A stretch of DNA of 64,000 bases from Bradyrhizobium guangdongense (GTDB taxonomy: Bacteria > Pseudomonadota > Alphaproteobacteria > Rhizobiales > Xanthobacteraceae). The DNA lies in assembly GCF_004114975.1 (NCBI RefSeq), contig NZ_CP030051.1, positions 434,001 to 498,000 of the forward strand. Direction: 5' to 3'. Made by a program: the position numbers and the translations under genes. Shown in pieces: positions 59,159 to 64,000 of the stretch; position 1 is the stretch's first letter, and each line of letters opens with the position of its first letter. Below the pieces are notes generated by a model that had not been told where the DNA came from, did no database searches, and saw nothing but the letters and a program-made list of their open reading frames with translations.

Positions 59159-60595
59159 ATGCTCTTCAATTCCTATCCGTTCATCCTGCTGTTCCTGCCG
59201 GCCGTGCTGGCCGGCTATTTCTGGCTGGGGAAGCGCGGCAATCTTGCCCCGGTGATCTGGCTGGCGCTCGCCTCGCTCACCTTCTACGCCGTCGGCAGCT
59301 GGCAGTTCGTGGCCCTGTTGCTGCTCTCGATCGCTTTCAACTACGGCATCGGTCATCTTCTGATCGTGGCGAAGCTTGGCCCATCGCAACGGAGGGCCGC
59401 GCTCGCGCTTGGCGTCACTGGCGATCTCGTCGTACTCGGCATTTTCAAGTACGCCGGCTTCGTCACCGAAAACATCAATGTACTGGCCGGCACGCATTTC
59501 GCGGTCCACATCCTGCTACCGGTTGGGATCTCTTTCTACACGTTCACGCAGATTGCGTTCCTGGTCGATGCGTATCGCGGGCAGGTCGCGGCCTATGCGC
59601 TGCCGCACTACGCGCTGTTCGTGACGTATTTCCCGCACCTGATCGCGGGGCCGATCCTTCACCACAAGGACATGATTCCGCAATTCGAGCGGAATGAAAC
59701 CAAGCTACCCGATGCGCGCCTGATCCTGTGCGGCGTCATCATTTTCGCCATCGGACTGTTCAAGAAGACCTGTCTCGCCGATGGTATCCAGCCGCTGGTG
59801 ACGCTTGCCTTCGAGGCCCGCTCGCCGAGCTTCGACCAGGCCTGGCTGGGCGCGCTGGCTTACACGTTCCAGCTCTATTTCGATTTCTCGGGTTACTCCG
59901 ACATGGCGATCGGCATATCGCTGATGTTCGGCATTTTCCTGCCGGTGAATTTCAACTCGCCCTACAAGGCCACCAGCATCGTCGACTTCTGGCGCCGCTG
60001 GCACATGACCCTGTCGCAATTCCTGCGCGACTATCTCTACATCCCGCTCGGTGGCAACAGGCGTGGTCGCGTGCTGCGCTATGTCAACCTGATGATCACG
60101 ATGCTGCTCGGCGGGCTTTGGCACGGCGCGGCTTGGACCTTTGTCGTGTGGGGCGCGCTGCATGGCGCCTATCTCTGCGTCAACCACGCTTTCAATGCGC
60201 TCGTGCCGAACATCCCGACGGCTTTTGCAATCCCGGGCCGCATCGCCGGCACCGTGCTGACGTTCCTCGCCGTCGTCGTCGCCTGGGTGTTCTTCCGCGC
60301 CGCGAGCGTCGAATCGGCGTTGCGCGTTCTCCATGCCATGTTCGATCCCTCCAACATCGTCTTCGGCCGCGAAGAGACCGCGGCTCTGGTGCTGGTCGCA
60401 CTCTATGCCGGCTTGGTGTGGCTGGTGCCGAACACGCAAACCATCATGGGTTACGATCATGGTGGCCGCCGGGTCGGCGAGGCTTTCCTCGCAGGACGCA
60501 TGCGGCCGCTGGTCCTCTATGGCGCATCGCTGGCGCTGGCCTTCGGCATTCTGGGCATCCAGAGCCACAGCGAATTCATCTATTTCCGGTTCTGA
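59159..60595 (+). CDS. MBOAT family O-acyltransferase (AlgI-like)
   Basis: Polytopic membrane protein of 478 residues and about 10-12 helices, predicted to carry acyl groups across the membrane for O-acetylation of a polysaccharide. Typical AlgI features: FNSYPFILLFLPAVLAGYF start, YFPHLIAGPILHH, QLYFDFSGYSDMAIG, NFNSPYKATSIVDFWRRWH, and the active-site His region GGLWHGAAWTFVVWGALHG. Its stop overlaps the next start by one base (TGATG). Polymer unknown; no other polysaccharide genes are nearby. Confidence 0.93.
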   Translation: MLFNSYPFILLFLPAVLAGYFWLGKRGNLAPVIWLALASLTFYAVGSWQFVALLLLSIAFNYGIGHLLIVAKLGPSQRRAALALGVTGDLVVLGIFKYAGFVTENINVLAGTHFAVHILLPVGISFYTFTQIAFLVDAYRGQVAAYALPHYALFVTYFPHLIAGPILHHKDMIPQFERNETKLPDARLILCGVIIFAIGLFKKTCLADGIQPLVTLAFEARSPSFDQAWLGALAYTFQLYFDFSGYSDMAIGISLMFGIFLPVNFNSPYKATSIVDFWRRWHMTLSQFLRDYLYIPLGGNRRGRVLRYVNLMITMLLGGLWHGAAWTFVVWGALHGAYLCVNHAFNALVPNIPTAFAIPGRIAGTVLTFLAVVVAWVFFRAASVESALRVLHAMFDPSNIVFGREETAALVLVALYAGLVWLVPNTQTIMGYDHGGRRVGEAFLAGRMRPLVLYGASLALAFGILGIQSHSEFIYFRF

Positions 60596-61695
60596 TGCGC
60601 GGGGCGTTCACATATCTCAGGCGCCTTCTCCTCGCGAGCATCGCGTGCGTACTAGGTGCTGCCGCGCTCGTCTATGTCGTGGATCCCCTGCAGCTGTTTC
60701 GGTCTTCGCCGAGGGCGTTTTATTCCGACGACACGCGCGTGCAGAACGCCGGACTGATCCGGAGCCAGTCGTTCGACACCGCCTTCATGGGTACATCGCT
60801 CGCCATTCACTTCCGCCAGAGCGACATCGATCGCGTGCTCGGCGTGCATTCGCTCAAGCTGGCCATGACGGGCTCCAATTCGCGCCAGCAGAGCTTTGTG
60901 CTGGAGCAGGCGATCGACCGCGGCGCACGGCGCGTGATCTGGGAGATGGACGACTTCGTCTTCGTCGACGCCGCCGACATCGAGGCCGATCCTTACTTGC
61001 CTGTCGATCTCTATCGCCGGACGGCCAAGGGCATCGCGTCCTATCTGTTCAGCGCGGCGATGGCGAAGGAGTCCGCGTTCACGCTGGTGCGGTCGATCCC
61101 GCCGCTGCGGGAGCCGCTGAGCCGGGCGGCGCCTTATCTGCCTGTCAAGTTCGCGCTGGCAGATGTCGACGACATCTACGCGCTGCCGCAGGATTACGAC
61201 GTCGCGCGCGACTATAACGCGAACAAGGCGCTAGCTTCGTTTGCTTACATCACCGCGCCCTCGCGCAGCCGCTTTCTCGGCGAAGGCTATGGTTATATGG
61301 CCATGGTCCGGCATTTCGAGCAGGATGCCTTCGGCCTCGCCGCGCGTCATCCGGACGTGACGTTCGACATCTACTTCCCGCCTTATTCGATCCTGCAATT
61401 CGTCGCGATGCGCGATGCCTCGCCGGAGACGCTGAAGATCGTGACTGACCTCACCGCGCATATTGCGCAGCGTCTGACGCAGCTTCCCAACGTGCGCCTG
61501 CACGATTTTCGCGCGATCAAGGCGGTGACGCACGACTTGAGCAATTACGGCGACGTCATCCACCATTCACCGGTGGTGGATGCGAAGGTGCTGCAGTGGC
61601 TCGCGAGCGGGGAATATCGGGTCGACGCCCGCAATCCGACAGCATCGCTCGACGATCTGAAGGCGCAGGTCGAGGCGTATCGTGTGCCTCAGTAG
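60595..61695 (+). CDS. Probable periplasmic partner of the MBOAT acyltransferase
   Basis: 366 residues: one N-terminal membrane helix (LLLASIACVLGAAALVYVV) and a periplasmic domain. SQSFDTAFMGTSLAIHFRQ and KLAMTGSNSRQQSFVLEQA resemble the start of the SGNH-like partners (AlgJ/AlgX, DltD) of MBOAT proteins, with GTS at the place of the nucleophile block; a His/Asp pair may lie in DVIHHSPVVDAKVLQWLA. Coupled to the MBOAT gene by a one-base overlap. It likely transfers the acyl group to the polymer; catalytic identity is inference. Confidence 0.8.
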   Translation: MRGAFTYLRRLLLASIACVLGAAALVYVVDPLQLFRSSPRAFYSDDTRVQNAGLIRSQSFDTAFMGTSLAIHFRQSDIDRVLGVHSLKLAMTGSNSRQQSFVLEQAIDRGARRVIWEMDDFVFVDAADIEADPYLPVDLYRRTAKGIASYLFSAAMAKESAFTLVRSIPPLREPLSRAAPYLPVKFALADVDDIYALPQDYDVARDYNANKALASFAYITAPSRSRFLGEGYGYMAMVRHFEQDAFGLAARHPDVTFDIYFPPYSILQFVAMRDASPETLKIVTDLTAHIAQRLTQLPNVRLHDFRAIKAVTHDLSNYGDVIHHSPVVDAKVLQWLASGEYRVDARNPTASLDDLKAQVEAYRVPQ

Positions 61696-61728
61696 TCTGG
61701 GACGCCGTCGGAGTTTGTAACGGGCGCT

Positions 61729-62916
61729 TTACGCCGCCACCTCTTCGCCGAGATAAGCCACCGCCGCCTCGAGCCCGCCCTTGCCGTGCGGGATCTTCAG
61801 CGCGTTGAGGCCGACCTCGATCACGCCCAGCGTCCCGAGCAGCATCGGGGCATTGACATGACCCATATGGGCGATGCGGAAGGCTTGCCCGGAGAGATCG
61901 CCGATGCCGGTGCCGAGCACGACGCCGCATTTCTCCTTGCAATAGCGTTGCAGCACCGCCGGGTCGTGGCCGCTCGCCATCGTCACCGTGGTCACGGTGT
62001 TGGAACGCTCGCTCGCTTCCGCAACGTTGAAGCCGAGCACCTGGCCTTCCGTCCATGCGCCGACCGCGCGACGTGTGGCTTCGCCGAGCAGGCTGTGACG
62101 ACGGAAGGCGTTCTCCAGCCCTTCCTCGTGCAGCATGTCGATCGCCTTGCGCAAGGCGAACAACAGATGCACCGGCGCGGTGCCTGCATATTTGCGGTAG
62201 TTCTCGGTGCCCTCGCGCTCGCTCCAGCTCCAATAGGGCGTCGACATGTTCGCCTTCTTGTGCACTTCCAGCGCGCGCGCATTGGCCGCGACGAAACCGA
62301 GGCCGGGCGGCGTCATCAGGCCCTTCTGCGAGCCGGACATCGCGACGTCGACGCCCCATTTGTCCATCTCGAACGGCATGCAGCCGAGCGAAGCGACGGT
62401 GTCGACCATGTACAGCGCAGGATGGCCGGCCGCCTTGATCGCCTTGCCGATCGCCTCGATGTCGTTCTGCACGCCCGAGGCCGTGTCGACCTGGACGACG
62501 ACGACGGCCTTGATCTTGTGCTCGGTGTCGCGGCGCAGCCGTTCCTCGACCTCGTGCGGCCGCACCGCGCGGCGCCAGTCGCCCTTGAGCACCTCGACCT
62601 CGGCGCCCATCAGCGCGGCGGCATTGCCCCAGCCGATCGCGAACCGTCCGCTCTCCAGCACCAACACCTTGTCGCCGCGCGACAAGACGTTGCTCAAGGC
62701 AGCTTCCCAGGCGCCGTGACCGTTCGCGATGTAGATGTACGACTTGCCCTTGGTCGCGAACAGACCAGAGATGTCGCGGAGCAGGCTTTCGGTCAGGTCG
62801 AGCATCTCCTTGGAGTAGATGTCGATCGCCGGACGATGCATCGCCTGCAGCACCGCGTCGGGCATCGTGGTGGGCCCGGGGATGGCCAGAAACTCCCGGC
62901 CCGCGCGAACGGTCAT
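61729..62916 (-). CDS. Serine-glyoxylate / alanine-glyoxylate type aminotransferase
   Basis: 395 residues, class V PLP aminotransferase. Features: FLAIPGPTTMPDAVLQAM, NGHGAWEAALSNVLSRGD, the region VDTVASLGCMPFEMD with the PLP-contacting Asp, and the PLP lysine in SGSQKGLMTPPGLGF. It resembles serine-glyoxylate aminotransferases of the serine cycle and photorespiration-like glycolate metabolism. ATG 62916 (MTVRAGREFLAI) chosen; an upstream in-frame ATG at 62982 adds 22 residues with no similarity. Exact donor (serine, alanine, aspartate) cannot be settled. Confidence 0.9.
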   Translation of the reverse strand: MTVRAGREFLAIPGPTTMPDAVLQAMHRPAIDIYSKEMLDLTESLLRDISGLFATKGKSYIYIANGHGAWEAALSNVLSRGDKVLVLESGRFAIGWGNAAALMGAEVEVLKGDWRRAVRPHEVEERLRRDTEHKIKAVVVVQVDTASGVQNDIEAIGKAIKAAGHPALYMVDTVASLGCMPFEMDKWGVDVAMSGSQKGLMTPPGLGFVAANARALEVHKKANMSTPYWSWSEREGTENYRKYAGTAPVHLLFALRKAIDMLHEEGLENAFRRHSLLGEATRRAVGAWTEGQVLGFNVAEASERSNTVTTVTMASGHDPAVLQRYCKEKCGVVLGTGIGDLSGQAFRIAHMGHVNAPMLLGTLGVIEVGLNALKIPHGKGGLEAAVAYLGEEVAA

Positions 62917-63019
62917 TGCTGTCGGTCCTTGTTGCTTGAGAACAGGATGGTGGGTCGCTGAAACAACGCTTTTACGCGGCACTGGCGCTTCGGAAAAGCG
63001 CTCAAAACGCAGGTCTGGG

Positions 63020-63745
63020 TTATCGTTTGGTCTCGCGGCAGCCGGCGGCTTCCGCCTCCTCGACCGAGCAGAACCAGCGGGTGCCCTTGCTGATCTTCAT
63101 CTTGATTTGCGCATACCAGCGGCTGGTCGGCTGATGATAGATGCATTCACCGGCGCTGTTGACGTTGCCCTTGATGGTGCAGTCCGGCGACGGCGCGACC
63201 GGGCCCGAGGCCGAGGCCAGCAGCACCGCATGCGCGCCTTCCGGCGGCTTGGCGGCGCCCAGGATCGCGGTCTTCTTGTTGCGCACGCGCCAGTCCCAGG
63301 GGGCGATGAAGGCGCCCTGCCACATCCCGACCTTGGCGTCACGTGCGGCCTTCTCGTCCGCATCGTAATCGTGGGACATGCGGGCGTAGGCCAGCGCCCA
63401 GCCGTTGCCAACCAACCACTTCTGGATGTCCTCACCGCCGACCTCGCAGCGCGCTACGGTGCGGCCGCGTCGGTCGATCGAGCGGGCATGGCAGGTCCAG
63501 CTCTTGCCATCGGTATGTTTGGCGAGCTCGTCGCGTGCCGCCACGCCGCAAGTCCAGCGTTCGCCCTTGGTGTTGAGGCAGAGCTGGTCGACCGACGGCG
63601 CGTCGATGCCGCCGAGGCGGATTCGCGTACTGCCGATCAGGACGGAATCGCCGTCACGGACTTTCGCGGTGCCGGTGATGTCGGCCGCCTGCGCCAGCGA
63701 CGGGACAGTCAGCAAAGACAGCGCAATCAGGATCTTTCGCAACAT
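63020..63745 (-). CDS. Secreted staphylococcal-nuclease-like protein
   Basis: 241 residues with a signal peptide (MLRKILIALSLLTVPSLAQA) and an SNase-like OB fold: GTAKVRDGDSVLIGSTRIRLGGIDAPS, SWTCHARSIDRRGRTVARC, and GWALAYARM. Positions corresponding to the nuclease active site include Asp in RDGDS, Arg in RIRLGGIDAP and the RGRTVARC segment; the Glu of the classical site is not obvious. A C-terminal extension has paired cysteines (CTIKGNVNSAGECIYH, WFCSVEEAEAAGC), which reads like a small domain of repeated use in rhizobial secreted nucleases. Confidence 0.88.
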   Translation of the reverse strand: MLRKILIALSLLTVPSLAQAADITGTAKVRDGDSVLIGSTRIRLGGIDAPSVDQLCLNTKGERWTCGVAARDELAKHTDGKSWTCHARSIDRRGRTVARCEVGGEDIQKWLVGNGWALAYARMSHDYDADEKAARDAKVGMWQGAFIAPWDWRVRNKKTAILGAAKPPEGAHAVLLASASGPVAPSPDCTIKGNVNSAGECIYHQPTSRWYAQIKMKISKGTRWFCSVEEAEAAGCRETKR

Positions 63746-63879
63746 GCCGGTCCGGGGTGTTCAGGAAAATCTCGATAAGCCGCGCAATTGTGGTCGGCTT
63801 TGGGCTATCAGGCCAGCATATGCTGAACAGAACGGGTTTCAACTTCCCGTCATTACGAGATCGTGCCCGGGGCACGACC

Positions 63880-64000
63880 TCACCCCCGCGCCATCACCCG
63901 CCGCGCCACCGCCAGTCCCATCAGCACGAAGGCCGATGTCACCTCGGGGCCGCCGACCAGGATCCGCGTCGGCGTCTTCATCTTGTTCCATTCATAGGCG
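63880..64000 (-). CDS. C-terminal end of an unidentified protein (5' part outside window)
   Basis: The minus-strand frame enters the window and ends at TGA (63882-63880). It reads AYEWNKMKTPTRILVGG, then PEVTSAFVLMGLAVARRV and MARG. Codon use is like a real gene of this genome. Too short to identify. Confidence 0.6.
   Translation of the reverse strand, partial: AYEWNKMKTPTRILVGGPEVTSAFVLMGLAVARRVMARG

Overview
The window reads as chromosomal DNA of a GC-rich alphaproteobacterium, most likely Bradyrhizobium or a close relative. The reasons are the order of the housekeeping genes (atpD-atpC, then obgE, proB, proA, nadD, rsfS, rlmH, an M23 murein hydrolase activator, ctpA, a YibQ-like deacetylase and rppH, with rplU-rpmA nearby), the many signalling genes, orphan substrate-binding proteins, and dispersed intergenic repeats. 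The genus call is inference from gene order and protein style; no database was searched.

Layout. 1-3 kb: end of the ATP synthase operon and a membrane class III cyclase with an unusual triplicated C-terminal region. 3-13 kb: a long minus-strand housekeeping run from proB to two tandem rppH genes. 13-21 kb: obgE and the ribosomal protein operon rplU-rpmA, interspersed with transport, sulfatase, MaoC, EamA and GNAT genes and repeat elements. 21.5-22.7 kb: a ROK-type kinase whose motif order appears circularly permuted. 23.24 kb: tRNA-Ser(CGA). 23.6-31.1 kb: a foreign-looking, less GC-rich island directly downstream of the tRNA. It encodes a large protein with two GHKL ATPase modules (frameshifted here), a receiver-like protein with a large unrecognised C-terminal part, a 5-methylcytosine methyltransferase, a small unknown protein, a Vsr endonuclease and a second unknown protein. 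I interpret it as a methylation-linked, two-component-like candidate defence system. 31.1-33.2 kb: a vapC fragment, a frameshifted sarcosine-oxidase-like gene and an intact vapBC-like pair. 33.4-36.7 kb: DUF2157/GDYXXLXY membrane pair and a degenerate EAL protein.

37-54 kb is a signalling region: an unknown conserved protein, a LuxR-type regulator with a histidine-less DHp-like segment, an Hpt protein, two Crp/Fnr paralogues, several stand-alone response regulators, a chemotaxis operon (cheA-cheW-cheY-cheR plus a PilZ-like gene; no cheB or receptor here), a FixJ-like regulator and a 1202-residue hybrid histidine kinase translationally overlapped with its own response regulator. 54-64 kb is metabolic and cell-surface: an IlvD/Edd-type sugar-acid dehydratase with an RraA-like protein, a prolyl oligopeptidase family peptidase, an MBOAT O-acyltransferase with a probable periplasmic partner, a serine-glyoxylate-type aminotransferase, a secreted nuclease-like protein and the end of one more gene.

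Three families of intergenic repeats occur: a roughly 30-base sequence in three places, a palindromic element in two places, and a mosaic of hairpins in two places.
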